From assembly GCA_963556695.1 (NCBI GenBank), contig CAUWAG010000018.1:3100001-3164000 (forward strand): a stretch of DNA of 64,000 nt. The letters run 5' to 3'. The stretch's first letter is position 1. Each line of letters starts with the position of its first letter. Source of the DNA: Anthostomella pinea (taxonomy: Eukaryota; Ascomycota; Sordariomycetes; Xylariales; Xylariaceae). Positions 12,174 through 24,227 of the stretch are shown in pieces. The notes beneath the pieces are model-generated. The model made no database searches, was not told the origin of the DNA, and saw nothing but the letters and a program-made list of their open reading frames with translations. Made by a program: the position numbers and the translations under genes.

Positions 12174-12510
12174 GGTCAAGGTGGTCGTACGGATTGAGAA
12201 CTCGAAACGGCCTGGTGATGAGAACGGAGCATGGTCGGTACTGATTATCAGGCTCTCGCGTCTCACAGCTCGTTAGCTGTCCGCCACATGCACAAGGTGC
12301 CCGCTCTGCAGCGTGGAAGACTTGTTCCGCCCCCAGGTTACATCGGATATGCAAGCCAGTCCAGTCCACATCGTATATCCAATGAAGTACTTAAGCGCCG
12401 AATGACTGCTTGTTTCACTGCAAGTGGGTATTTGCCCACATAGCGGCCTTGACAGGCTACAGTTTTCGACCTTCCCAACCTCGATCCGCAGACACCTCCG
12501 CATAGGAGCC
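12174..12510. other. Shared 337-bp space between two divergent broken genes
   Basis: Only the 5' regions of the DUF7580-like pseudogene (left) and the zinc-finger gene (right) lie here. No element stands out. The compact head-to-head arrangement suggests that the two were expressed from one bidirectional promoter. Confidence 0.4.
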
Positions 12511-15500
12511 ATGGATTATTCAGGGAACGAAGTACAGCCTTTTGAAATTTGGCACACCTTTGACCAGTGCATTCGACTCTACAGATCTCTGCTACTGGCG
12601 TTGGGAAGGGATGACAGCCAAGTCGTGGCGCTGGAACAAGTCGACGTCAATCGAGCCCTCGAAGAATATGGTCGCCTCAAAATTTGGGGCCAGCAGACAA
12701 AGGCTTCAGGGCCTCTGGCGGACTCGACACTTGATATGACCTTAGACTACACGCTGCGCCATGAACCGCAAGTCAAGGCCGGATTGCTTGAGATATTAGG
12801 CCAACTTGCTTATCATTTAGAGCTGGGTAAGTTAGTCGCCGTTCATAAGCATGCCTGCAGGGAGTCATTGTTACTGAATTCGCCGCGCTGACTGAACAAA
12901 GCATTGCCTCTGGCTCGCAAAACATACGATGCTACGGTTGACACTTCGGACCAAGACTCAGCGAGCAGTCTGAGTTCCATCAGTGAATACTCGTCGCCCA
13001 GCGGCTCTGAAGATGACGAAGTAGCACCATCCAGGGTTTCCAAGATTCCGGTCTTGATGTCTCACATATTCGAGCAAATCCAGCTTCTCTATCATCTAGG
13101 GGCACTGCTTCGCCGTCCTGGGTTATCTGGTAGGTATCTGCGGTCGTCCACGTACAGCGCAAATACCGTCTTCAGGTTTTGGGATCTCCGTTATGTTGAG
13201 GAAAAGATTCGCAAATGGAGAAAACAACCTCAGACTAGTGAGACCTTCACGTCGGAGGAAGAGACTGAGGTCACGGAAGACGTCCTACGTGTGAGACTGA
13301 CCCAAGCTGACTCGATGGACGACATCGCGGTCCTTGGCCGTCGGTTTGCCAGCGCCAATTCACAGAGGCGGGATCAATTCCGATATTGGGCGAAACATCC
13401 GCAGCAAGGACTGCTAGCTGAAGATTCTACACATATACTCTCTAGTGACCTCAGAGAAGGACAGCAGAAAACAGCAGTGATGCCAATTATCGAAGACACG
13501 GCTTCTACCATGAAGAAAGAAGAAATCAGGAATGTACAGTCACTGAAGTCAACACCAACAGCACACAGCTTCTCGACGGTCGCCAGGTCGGCCATTTTTG
13601 AAAGCGAGACTCAGGCAGGCCGCCCACGCACGATCTACGCAGAATCCATCGTGGACCGAAGCTCAACATCAAGAGTCCCATCGGTACCTGTCTGTTTGGA
13701 GGTTGATTTTGAGTGTCCTTATTGTTATATGAGCTTGAACAGCGCCTTGATGCATGATAGGACCACTTGGAAGTAAGCCACTCCCACAACACGCAAAGGG
13801 CATCACTTTCATGCGAGACGGGCTGGCTGGAAGTCGGCGCAGTACTGGTGCTGAGCTAACAGCACATCAGGCGTCATGTATTCTGCGATTTGCGCCCCTA
13901 TTCTTGCACGTTTCCGCAGTGCTCGAATCCGGACAAGCTCTAAGCAACTCGTCACGACTGGGTATACCACGAGATGCAAATGCATCGGAGGAGCTGGATA
14001 TGCGATGACTGCAATTCGGACTTCCCAACGAGACAGCTGATGGCCACGCACCTGGACGAGGCTCACCCCGATACTTGGACGGGTCCCCAGAGGCTTGTAC
14101 TTCTCGACATGAGCGAGCGTCCCATAGACGAACAAAACATAGTCGCCTGCCCCCTCTGCCCTGCTGAGCTCTATCTCGGTAGAATGATGGTCCATCTAGC
14201 AGAGCACATGGAAGAGCTCTCCTTGTTTGCCATCCCACAGCCGTCGCCTGATGAGGTCGAAGGTTTTAGATCAGACGACTCTGCCAATTCTATGTCAGCA
14301 AAAGCCGTACTATCACAAGCAGTCTCGCCCATCAGCAGCCTTGGAATGCCCGAGGGCGATACTGGGGAACATCGTGATGTCGATACGTCAAGCTTTGCTA
14401 TACTTTCGAATGCTGCAGTGCCTGATAACGTGGAGAAGATCACGAGCTGGCACGTGGAATCTACCCAAGGTGATCAAGAGACTCAGACACCCACGAGTAA
14501 CCAGGCCTTGAAAGATTCCTCATTATTTCCTCGGGACGTACGATTGCGATCACTGCGTCCGATCATCGTCCCTGAGAGCCAATCTATATGCAAGGACTTT
14601 ATGAAGGTACGAACCGAACAACACCCTACCTAGCAACGTTGTGTCTGTCCAGTTACACATAGCATTGATTCACAGTATGTCCTGACATTTTGGAACTGAA
14701 ATGCAGGGCAATTGTAGACGGGGACCTAATTGCGCTGCACGGCACGTTCCCGCAAACGGAGAACGAGTCTTCTATCATGCGAATCATATCACTACTATTG
14801 GACCTTCTGGCCGTGTCACCAACCCCTATACGGTAGCCGGTGCGGTCAAATATGCCGACCAGATTAAAGCTGAAGCTGAGACTACGTGGGATTATAGTAT
14901 AGCACCACAACACAGAGCCCGACAAAAAGTTGTTCGGGACCTCATTGACCAGAGAGATGAGAGCGGTGTGCCTGTATTCTGGTTATTCTTCTCCCCGCCT
15001 AACGTTGCATCAAATGACTACGAAATCGATTACTGGTTCGACAGCACTTCACTGACGGACCTCTGGGCCAGACTGAGTCACGAGGGTTTGTCTTCCAACG
15101 AAGGCTCCAAATGGAGCTGGTCGGAGTTCACCCAACGCACAAGTGTCATCTGGAACAACGAGTATCGTACGAACAAAAACCGGAATAGTGAAAGACGTCT
15201 GCTAGCACCAGAGTTGGAAAGGCGGTTTTACGAGCTGGTAGAGGAGGCCAAGCGCCATATGAGCGCAACCAAGGACCCAAGCACAGACTCCAAGGTGCGT
15301 CCAAGGGATACTGCTTCTAGCTCAGCAGACAAGGTCTTCGAATTCGTGGGACCGAGTAACTTAGCACGTCACGGACACCAACTTGAGCCGCAGGAATCTG
15401 AGCGCGGACCCGAAACCACCCGCCAGGATATGTTCATCTTCTCAAAGGGCGCAACAAGTTTCGAGAGCGAGACCCCCATTCCCAAGCAGCCTCGACCGTC

Positions 15501-15876
15501 ACGAGCTTCTCGTCGCAGCCGCCGCGTGCCTGCTGCGTCCAGCCACTTCGACGAGCGACGCGCTCGAGAGCTCGAGCACGAAGAAGGCCAAGTTCTGGTG
15601 GCAAGACGGCGGCGGTACAGCTCACCACGAGAAGATGAAGAAAGGCCTGTGGAGTCAATTCGAACGCGCAATGTTTCTTCGACGCGCGATGACTCCGAGC
15701 CGAACCCATCCAAGGGCACATCGGACCAGCCCATAACACGGGATCCAGATGAGGAGGAGGGGCGTATCGATCGCGAAGGTGTCGTACCTCATGCCCAATA
15801 CTATGAATCAGCGAACAATCCATACTCGATCGGAGGTGACTCTGAGCGACAGTACTGGGGATGGAACCGAAGATAG
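12511..15876 (+). pseudogene. C2H2 plus CCCH zinc-finger protein, interrupted by one in-frame TAA
   Basis: Four exons are proposed: 12511-12826, 12902-13772, 13871-14606 and 14707-15876 (1031 codons, all phases agree). The N-terminal helical region resembles fungal proteins that carry cryptic C2H2 arrays. After ECPYCYM the W-x(2)-HV...DLRPYSCTFPQC finger, the pattern HDWVYHEMQMHRR, WICDDCNSDF...H..EAH, and CPLCPAEL...HLAEHMEELSLFA follow: three to four degenerate C2H2 fingers. Exon 4 supplies a CCCH finger made across the splice (C-x7-C-x5-C-x3-H, ICKDFMK|GNCRRGPNCAARH). A Ser/Arg-rich tail comes next. TAA at 13941-13943 (DKL*ATRHDW) cuts the protein in the finger array, and no alternative splice sites remove it. 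The frame is otherwise intact over 3 kb, so the lesion is recent, a null allele or an assembly error. Confidence 0.72.
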
Positions 15877-16966
15877 GGTCTTGCAAGGACTGCCAACCCT
15901 GCCGACTACGGACCTCCGGGTACTCGATCGACCAGGATTCAGGAGAAGACTGATCCACTATAGAGCAACGAACGTGAATCTGGAGTACATTGCGGAAGGA
16001 AAGAGTCCGTTGCCGAGAGCTTATACCAGGGGAGAACCCCAAGAAAAAGGGCAAGCTTTGCGTGCGTCAGAGCCCCTTGGGGATAACTAAAATCTTAAAT
16101 CATTGCACTCAAGGCACTGAGAATAACAGCGACATCAAGGTACGGTTCGGCAGAGGATAGGGTGATGCAAGTCATGTGGTAGGAGTATGCGGGGTTTTGT
16201 AGGAGTATAGAGGTATAGGGGGTGGAACGTCCAACTTCGAGCAGGGGTAGTTGTGCTCTTAACAGTACTATCTTCAGTTCTAATTGCTCATCGTCCAATT
16301 AAAGAAGTCACACTTGCTGTAAGGGATATGCTTCAACAGGTCTATACCATTGAGTGGAGTAAAGACACTGCACGGGTCGTGTTGTGGATCCAGTTGATTC
16401 CAGCTGTCAGGTGTCTTGTCGGTTGGGCCGGATTGTTGCCCAAGGGACAAGGTACCGTTTGCACTGTATCTAGACTAAAGAGACCTTTGGATGGGACAAG
16501 CTCCCATCCTTCTAGACAGCAAGCAGAACATCCAGAATACTAGTCATCGTAACATGGTATTCTGGGCCCCTGCCAGAAGGCACAGTGTTGCTTGAGGCAC
16601 TGTCTCCGCTAAGTGCATGTGGACAATGTGTTCTGGTTATTGTATCAGGACGACACTGATTTGAATATGCACAGTTGCAGTGGATCAACTACCTAATCGA
16701 CCAATGCAGAGCGAATCCAGTGATATAACGCGCAACCCTGTCTTGAAGACATACCTATGCAAAACGACACTGCTGACTTGGGAGAGACAAACTTGAAAGA
16801 TCACCAAGTCAATAAGAGAGGCTAGAGTAAAAGTTCCTGCCTCGCCGGTCCAGAAATCGTCCCATATACAACCCATCAGACCACGAGCGCCACAGGAGAA
16901 GCCCCGAGACTGATGGTACGTTACCTTGATTGACATGGGCATGCCATGCAGCGTGTTACCGGTACG
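15877..16966. other. Intergenic, no gene recognised
   Basis: Lies between the 3' ends of the zinc-finger gene and the P450 (convergent). Open frames here are short and without motifs, and I see no repeat or RNA gene. Confidence 0.5.
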
Positions 16967-19048
16967 CTATGCCTTAGAACCACCTTGGGCCGGAGTCAAG
17001 TAGACATTAAGAGGGATCCTGTCCCAGAGGGCATACGTCTTCTGCCTCTCGATCCAGTCCTTGCTGTCGTCGGCGAGCGTGAGATCAAAGTCATACACGA
17101 TGCGGGCGAGGATGAGACGCATCTCGGCATAGGCCAGGCTGCAACACTACAATTAGCGCACAACAACCAAACAGTGAGCTCAGGGGTGGTGTCCATACTT
17201 GCGTCCGATACAGTTCCTAGGCCCAATACTAAACGCCTGAAGAGCATCCAGCTTATCGCCGGCCAGTCGCGCTTCTTCGGTCGAGGCCAGGAACCGCTCT
17301 GGTCGGAAAGCCCACGGGTCTGCCCAGTTGTCTTTGCTGTGGTTCGTGGACCAGTGCTGGACTTCCACATATGTCTGCCGGTACGATGATTAGAGATGTT
17401 TCTCATACAGGGACTATCGAGTGTGTTCAGAACTTACACCACCAGGGACAAAACTGTCAGCGATCAGCGCGCCTCCGGAGGGGACTACTCGGACCAGGTT
17501 GGAGGTGACGGGAGGATATAGCCGCAGCGACTCGCTGAGAGTCGATAGCATGTACGAGAGGCTGTTGACCGTGTTCATGGTGATTTCGCCCGCATTGCTG
17601 AAAGTTGAGCGGACTTCCTGCTTGAGCTTCTCGTGGATATCTGGATGAGACAGTAGCAGATACGTCGCCCCGGACACTGCGTCATCCGGGTTAGCAAGTG
17701 CTCTTTGAGGATACGCGGTGAATTTCCGGCAGTTCTGACTCGTGTCTCGGGAGATGAAGTGGTACTCACAGGTCGTTGCCGTGGTCTCGGATCCGGCGAG
17801 GACGAGCACGAAGGCATTGGCCGTGAGTTTGTCAAACGACAAGTTCTGCATAGTGCTTCGTCAGAAACTGACATCATACGCCTGAGCATCCTCAAGGTCT
17901 AGCAAGCCAAGGAAGGAGAATAGACTTACCCAATCCTCACGTCTCTTGACAAGCCCCTCGAACAGATCATCGCGCGGCTTCCCCATCTCCAGCCGCGAGC
18001 GCAGCATATCGTCGATATACCGACGCATCTTCTCAACGGCCAGGTTCCCAAACCGGAACATCAGCTGCACGACCTCGCCCAGGCCGACGTAGCCCAGCGA
18101 GATCATGACGGCGCCCGTGCGCACCATGCCGATGATGAACCGGATCCAGGGGTGGTAGCTGGTGTGCTCAAGGCAGCCGAACGACTGGCCGAAGACGAGG
18201 TCGCCGACGACGTCGAACGTCGTCCAGTTGTACCAGGCCTCCATGTTGAGCTCGTGCGCGCCGTTGCCGCACTCCCGGTGCAGCCGGTCCAGCAGCAGGT
18301 CGACGTACTTGACGATGGTGGGCTCCTGCTGCCTCATAGAGCTGTCTGAGAATCCGTGCGAGAGCGCGCGCCGGAGGCGCGAGTGCTCCTCGCGCTCGGC
18401 GCTGATGATGGATGATGGGAAGGCCCTGAGGGTGTTGAGGAAGACCTTGGCCTTGGGCATCTCCGTTGCTGCGAGTAGGTACCGTCAGCGAGTGCAGTGT
18501 TCAGAACTCTCCTCAAGTGTGACATGGCGCGCGTAAAGTCATATCACGTATGTATACCACGCAATGGACTTGATCCCAACGGCTGACTTGAAGTGTATAT
18601 GATACCAACGAGACGTCAAAAAGGGGCAAACCCTGAACTAGAAAACATATGTCTTACACTGGCTTTCGCTGCCAACGCGATGGCCATATATATCCTTCCA
18701 AGCCTTCGGATCCGTGAACGACAGGTGGTTCGGGCCTATACGGACGACGGGTCCGTACGCATCGTGGAGTTTCTGCGTGTGAAAGGCCTGGACGCCGGCG
18801 CTGTGTCGAAGAGCCCATGGAAGCCCAGAAGCTCTCTGGAGCAGGGGTCCAGGATACTTTCGCAGCGGGTGGAAGTAGACGTTGTAGACTAGTGTCGACA
18901 GTAGCCAGACCAAGAGCTGTTCACGCAGTATTAGAAACCATCTTCCGGGAGACTTGGCTGGTGGTAGCTATACCGAACCGAGGGCAACTCCGGCATACAG
19001 CTTGCCGTTGGAACTTCCGGGCCACGCAATACCGGTGTTTGTCGTCAT
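16967..19048 (-). CDS. Cytochrome P450 monooxygenase (microsomal fungal class)
   Basis: Seven exons: 19048-18974, 18916-18658, 18468-17930, 17845-17770, 17676-17438, 17374-17199 and 17138-16967 (1536 nt, 511 aa, normal length). A hydrophobic anchor (about residues 18-38, LLVWLLSTLVYNVYF) precedes the proline hinge HPLRKYPGP. The I-helix AGSETTATT starts at about residue 308. The ESLR of the K-helix, the PERF meander and the haem loop FSIGPRNCIGR (444-454, Cys451 as haem ligand) are all present. The protein is intact and anchored in the ER with its catalytic domain in the cytosol, using electrons from NADPH-P450 reductase. The overall pattern (NMEAWYNWTTFDVVGDLVFG, YAEMRLILARIVYDFDL) resembles isotrichodermin C-15 hydroxylase-like P450s. 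The substrate cannot be told, and no biosynthetic genes adjoin it. Confidence 0.9.
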
Positions 19049-20066
19049 GCTGAAGAAAACTGTGCTAGCGTACTGGTAAGGCATATGAAGACGATGAGGG
19101 GCTTCGGAGGACGTTGAGTTCGACTGGTTTATATCCAAGACTTGCCGTCATACAACTCGGGCACGCGGACAGTTCACCCATCCGCCTGCGGATACAGGCA
19201 TGCCGTACGTACTACTTGACGCGAGAAGCAGATGATGTCGTGCCTCTATGGGATATCCGCAGAATAAGCTCTGCATATGAAGCTTCATGCTACCGTGAAC
19301 CTTCGAAAGTCCTTGTCCCGCTTCCCTGGACATAGGGGTCAATATAAGCCCTGTACAGAATCGGCAGATGAGCACCGAGAGTGGCTATCAAAGTCGAACT
19401 CGTCATCTCGACGATAGAAATACTCAAGTATCTCGGAACCGAGATACTCGGATGGGGATCTTGCTACCACTCCGTGTTTCCCTTCATCACACCAGATTGT
19501 CAAGTTGTCAAGTCACACATGCCAGCGGAAAAGACACGTGCCGGCGAGACAGACGGGTGTAGGCAGTAAACGGCGCGGGGCTGTACGAACACGTTGGACA
19601 AGGTGATACATATACTAAAGTCTGGCAGGTAGCTTGACGGTATTAGTTCGCATCATGAGTGACGTCGAGTCGAGCTGCGAGGTGGGACGAGACGTGGATA
19701 ATAAACTGCGGGAAGGTTTGAATCCGGCTCGCCTGTTATGTAACCTCGCCGCTAGTTCTTCAAGCAGCACGAGCAAATGATATCTTGTGCATGGGATATG
19801 CTTGCTTCGGAGCCTCAGCATTGGGAATACATGTATCTCAGAGCTCTGGGAATCTCACGAATACCACAAACTCCCGTTGGGATATGTTTGACCCGCGGGT
19901 ACAGAAAGCCTTTGAAGGACAATCAGTTTCACCACAAGTTACCTTCAAAGGGGAACAAGTGCACCATCGTAAGGGAACGGGAGAAAACCTCCTCTTAGGA
20001 AGAGACCTACATTTCATAACGCTGAAAACACAGATCTGCCTGAACCACCAAAGCCAGGGTCTTCAA
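19049..20066. other. Intergenic (P450 promoter side and 3' side of the CUE gene)
   Basis: About 1 kb with no convincing coding potential. The part next to 19049 is presumably the P450 promoter. No repeat or RNA gene is seen. Confidence 0.5.
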
Positions 20067-21605
20067 CTACTTCTTGCCGCCAGCTGAATCATCGCCAGAT
20101 TTCCCGGAAGAGCCCACTAAGCTATCGGCCATAGCATCAGCTGTAGCCTGCTTGAGCCTTTCGCTATCCTCCATCTTGGTATCCTTGTGACCGGCCTTGG
20201 AATCCTTCTCATCCTCGCTATCTCCAAGACTGAAGGGATCATTATCGGTAATGGGACTTGGCTCGACTGCCGACAACGGCTGCCACTTGCTCTGCTTTCC
20301 TGGAGGTGGAGTTGCGCTGCTATCGTTCGGGGTGATCCGAGGCGAGGCCTCATAAGGGTCAATACCCTCCACTCCCTCCTTGAAAGCGACCTTACGGCTG
20401 TCAGGCCTAGGGGAACTTGAAGACGGGGGTGGTCTGTAGAGATTGGGATTGCTGGTCTGTCGCCCTTGAGCTGGCCCTGTGCATTGATTAGTCCTAACTC
20501 GACATCGGCTGACTCGATCTAACGTACTGCCATCGGGGTTCAACTTCATTCCCGCAAAATCGTCGCCGAGGACTTGCGGGTCCGCATCGTAGCGGTCGTA
20601 GTCTGTGCTTCTTCGGCTACCCTCCCCACTCCGTCTACCCAGACCGCCGGGGTGCTGATGGTGCTGATGTTTGGAGGGTTGCGACTCGTCCTCTTCTGAA
20701 TCATATTCCCCGTCAATCTTCTTCTTGAGTTGGGTAAACCAGGTGTTGACTTTGGACTGGGTTTCGACGAATCCCTTCCGAAGATTCTCTCGGATGACAG
20801 GGAGGTCGTCATCTATGAAGCTATGTTCTCGGTCGTACTGCTCGTTGGGTTTCAAACCCGTAGTTTGTTGTCGATACTGGCCACCTGGGCCCCGGTTTGT
20901 CGTCCGCGCTTCGTAGGCACCAGCATTGTCGTAGTGCTCAGCAAGTTGACGGGCGTAGAGCTCGTCGGCCTCCAGCTGAGACATGGCGCTCCGGCCGGTT
21001 GGGCGCGGGGGTTGAGGGGGAGGAGCAGGCTCGCTTGCAGGTTCCTGCTGAACGGCATCGGGGTCACTCATGCCTTTTTATGGTCAGTAGAGCGCATCAT
21101 TGTCTGAAGGGAATCCTCCTTACCAAGGAGAGCGTTGAAGGCGGGATCGATCTGGCCACGACTCGCGGCCAGCACAGCTTTGATGACCGAGGCATCGATG
21201 CTGGGAAATGCTTCTTTCAGTATGATCTCGTTCTTTTGCTGCTCTGTGACAGGTCTGGGGGGTTTCGCGGGAGCAGGCTCGTCGGTAGCGGGAGCCGTGT
21301 TGGCTGTGTTGGAAGGAGGAGCGATCGTGGCGGTGGAACGGGCGCCGTCGTCACCAAGGACGCCCGTCTCAGGAACATCGTCGTCGTCCATCTCAAATGG
21401 GCGCACCGTGGTTGGTGATTCGGGTACTGCAGCTGCAGTAGGAGGAGTGTAACTGGTATTGGTCTTGCTCTAGGAGATAATATGCACAATCAGTCAAGAG
21501 GGCCATAGAAGAAAGACAGGATACCAAGCTTGAGCGGCTTAATCTCCTAGTCTTCCAATGTCCAGCCGCTAGTCTGTCACATACCGGGTCTGTAGGAGCC
21601 GACAT
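20067..21605 (-). CDS. CUE-domain ubiquitin-binding protein (Cue5-like)
   Basis: Four exons: 21605-21585, 21469-21124, 21073-20528 and 20476-20067 (1323 nt, 440 aa). The second exon ends in a CUE domain (about residues 83-124): KNEIILKEAFPSIDASVIKA has the Phe-Pro motif and FNALLG the dileucine that contact ubiquitin. The splice at 21124/21073 falls within the last helix. The rest is low-complexity and acidic (QLEADELYARQLAEHY, RENLRKGFVETQSKVNTWFTQLKKKIDGEYDS..., Pro/Ser-rich tail). The middle motif ADELYARQLA...DLPVIRENLRKG is typical of fungal Cue5 homologues. In yeast Cue5 links ubiquitinated aggregates to Atg8 for selective autophagy. That role is inferred from the family. The gene is divergent from the DEAH helicase. 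Confidence 0.85.
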
Positions 21606-22179
21606 CTTGCTCGAGTTGACAGGTAGTTGCTGTCTGGAAGAATAGTGCAGGTGGGCGTAGGTTCAGAGCAGATTACAAGTTAAAAAGGAGAAGCATGAAT
21701 AAGGTGAGGCGATTGTGATACTGCCACCAAAGGTTGTTTCGGCGCTGAGGGGCAAATCAGGCCGCCGGCCGCTTGACTGGAGGTCCGGGCGGGCGGGCAG
21801 CGGGCGACGACGCCGATGACGTTCCCCGCCACGATTTATTTTAGGCACAGAGTTGAGATGACAGCCTGCGCCACGAATGCCACCGCTGTGGGGAGGACCT
21901 AAAATGGGACTGCTAGTCTGTGTGGCTGAACACCTCACCTGCATTGAACATTCACCTTCACATCTCGGACTTATTCAATTCAACATTGCCGGCCACTTGC
22001 GAGCGACAGGACCTACCTTAGAAATAACATTCTACGGCCCTGATCCGAATCCGCTGTCGTCACATCTTACGTCCACATACATACTCGACTCTGACGTCTC
22101 TCGGCTGCTGGATGAGCCTTGAAAGGGTAAAGTCAAGAGATGAGACCGGAACCACGGTCCAACAGCATCCTCAATTGAA
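21606..22179. other. Shared 574-bp promoter region of the CUE gene and the DEAH helicase
   Basis: The two genes start on opposite sides. A GC-rich patch (GCCGCCGGCCGC, GGGCGGGCGGGC) lies at about 21758-21800. No clear regulatory motif could be assigned by eye. Confidence 0.4.
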
Positions 22180-24227
22180 ATGGCCGAGTTTGACCTGGGA
22201 TCGAGCTTTATACCGGCCCTCCACAAACCCTCAACACTTTTGCCTATAGCCAAACACCACGACAACCTGCTATATCTCATCGAGACGTACCCGGTCACCA
22301 TTGTTGTGGGCCAGACGGGGTCGGGCAAGACCACACAGATACCACAGTTCCTCGAGCATGCAGGCTGGTGTTCTGATGGCAAGATCATAGGAGTCACTCA
22401 GGTATGTTTCTTCTTCTTCACTCTTCAAAACTCTCCACTGACATCATGAAGCCGCGGCGTGTAGCTGCTACCACTGTTGCTATTCGAGTTGCCGAAGAGT
22501 TCGGCTGCGAATTGGGCAAGGAGGTGGGCTATTCAATTAGATTTGAAGATGTTACATCTGCCTCGACTCGTATCAAATTCTTGACAGATGGGTTGCTCAT
22601 TCGAGAGGCTTTGGTAGACCCGCTACTGTCGCGCTACTCCGTAATCATGGTCGACGAAGCACACGAAAGATCTACAAGCACAGATATACTCCTTGGTCTT
22701 CTCAAGAAGATACGGCGGCGGCGGCCAGAACTACGCATCATCATAAGCAGCGCCACTCTTCAGGCAGAAGATTTCTTGAGCTTCTTTTCTGAGCATTCCG
22801 ACGGTTCGGAGCCTGCACAAGACGGTGAAGACAAGGTCGGCAGAATAATCAGTCTCGAAGGTAGAACATACCCTATCGATGTTCTCTACTTGGACTCACC
22901 GACGGAGGACTACGTGGAGAAAGCAGTGTCGACCGTTTTCGATATTCACACCAAAGAGCCGGATGGAGATGTCCTTGTTTTCCTAACGGGTCGTGACGAA
23001 ATCGACACTGCTATTCAAGCTATCGCTGATCGATCGGCACAGCTTCATCCCAAGTCCCAGTCCATCATGGCTTTGCCGCTCTACGCAGGGCTGTCAACAG
23101 AGCAACATATGTATGTTTTCGATGCCCCTCCCGAGAACACGAGAAAAGTCATACTATCAACCAACATCGCCGAAGCGTCTGTGACAATCGACGGCATCGT
23201 GTATGTCATTGACTCGGGTTTCGTGAAACTACGGGCTTTTGACCCGAGAACTGGTATAGAGTCGCTAACGGCGACACCTGTCTCGAAAGCATCAGCAGCT
23301 CAACGAGCGGGTAGGGCTGGCCGCACCAAGTCCGGAAAATGCTTCCGACTTTTCACAGAAGATGCTTTCCAGGGATTGCCTGACGCAAATACCCCTGAGA
23401 TTCAAAGATCGAATCTTGCGCCATTCATCCTGCAGCTCAAGGCACTAGGAATCGACAATGTTATCCGCTTCGACTATTTGACACCACCTCCCGCGGAGCT
23501 CATGATCAAGGCGACGGAGCTGCTGTACTCGCTAGGTGCTTTGGATGAATACGCGAAGCTCACCAAACCAATGGGTTTACGGATGGCCGAACTCGCAGTG
23601 GAGCCGATGATGGCGAAGACGTTGTTGTCGGCTGCCTCTTTCGGCTGTCTCGGTGAGATGCTGACCATAGCAGCGATGACCAGTCTAGGTGGTTCTGTAT
23701 GGGTCCAGCGGGACGGCGAAAAGAGGCAGACGGAGTCAGCGAGACGCAAGTTCGCTGCCGAGGAGGGCGATCATCTGACTCTTCTCAATGTCTACCAGAC
23801 CTTCGTGACTAAGGGGAAGAAAGAGTCAAGGTTTTGCCACGAGAATCATCTCAACTTCAAGTCCATGACTCGTGCGGTGAGTATTCGTGCACAGTTGAAG
23901 CGGTACCTGGAACGATTTGGCATTGCAGAAGACGAGAGTCTCAAGACATCTTCGGCAGGCAGAGGAGAGCAGGTTCGAAGATGTCTGACCACGGGCTATT
24001 TCGCGCATGCCGCCAAGATGCAGTCCGATGGAAGCTTCCGCAATGTCGAGGGTGGAACAGTGCTCTACGCTCATCCGACTTCCTTGATGTTCAATCGGAA
24101 GGCAGATTGGGTCATCTTCCATGAGGTGATGGAAACAGGCAGCAAGACCTTCATCCGTGACATCACCAAGATCGAGAAGAAATGGCTGCTGGAATATGCA
24201 TCCGGGTTTTACCAGGCAAAGTCTTGA
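22180..24227 (+). CDS. DHX35: DEAH-box RNA helicase, DHX35 type
   Basis: Two exons, 22180-22401 and 22452-24227 (1998 nt, 665 aa; human DHX35 is about 700). Walker A is GQTGSGKTT (44-52), motif Ia TQ|PRRVAATTVA is formed by the splice, and the DEAH box is VDEAHERSTSTD (Asp142-His145). SAT (IISSATLQ), the FLTGRDEID region, STNIAEASVTI and QRAGRAGR (motif VI) follow in order. Winged-helix and ratchet (HA2) regions (LAPFILQLKALGI...ELLYSLGALD...GLRMAELAVEP) and an OB-fold (CLTTGYFAHAAKM...LYAHPTSLMF) complete the family plan. DHX35 proteins are found with late spliceosomal complexes in animals. Many filamentous fungi keep the gene while budding yeast lacks it. Nuclear mRNA processing is the likely role. 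Confidence 0.92.

Noticed and set aside
16967..19048. Secondary-metabolite cluster around the P450
   Set aside because: No polyketide synthase, peptide synthetase, terpene synthase, transporter or pathway regulator is found on either side. Its neighbours are a broken zinc-finger gene and a CUE protein.
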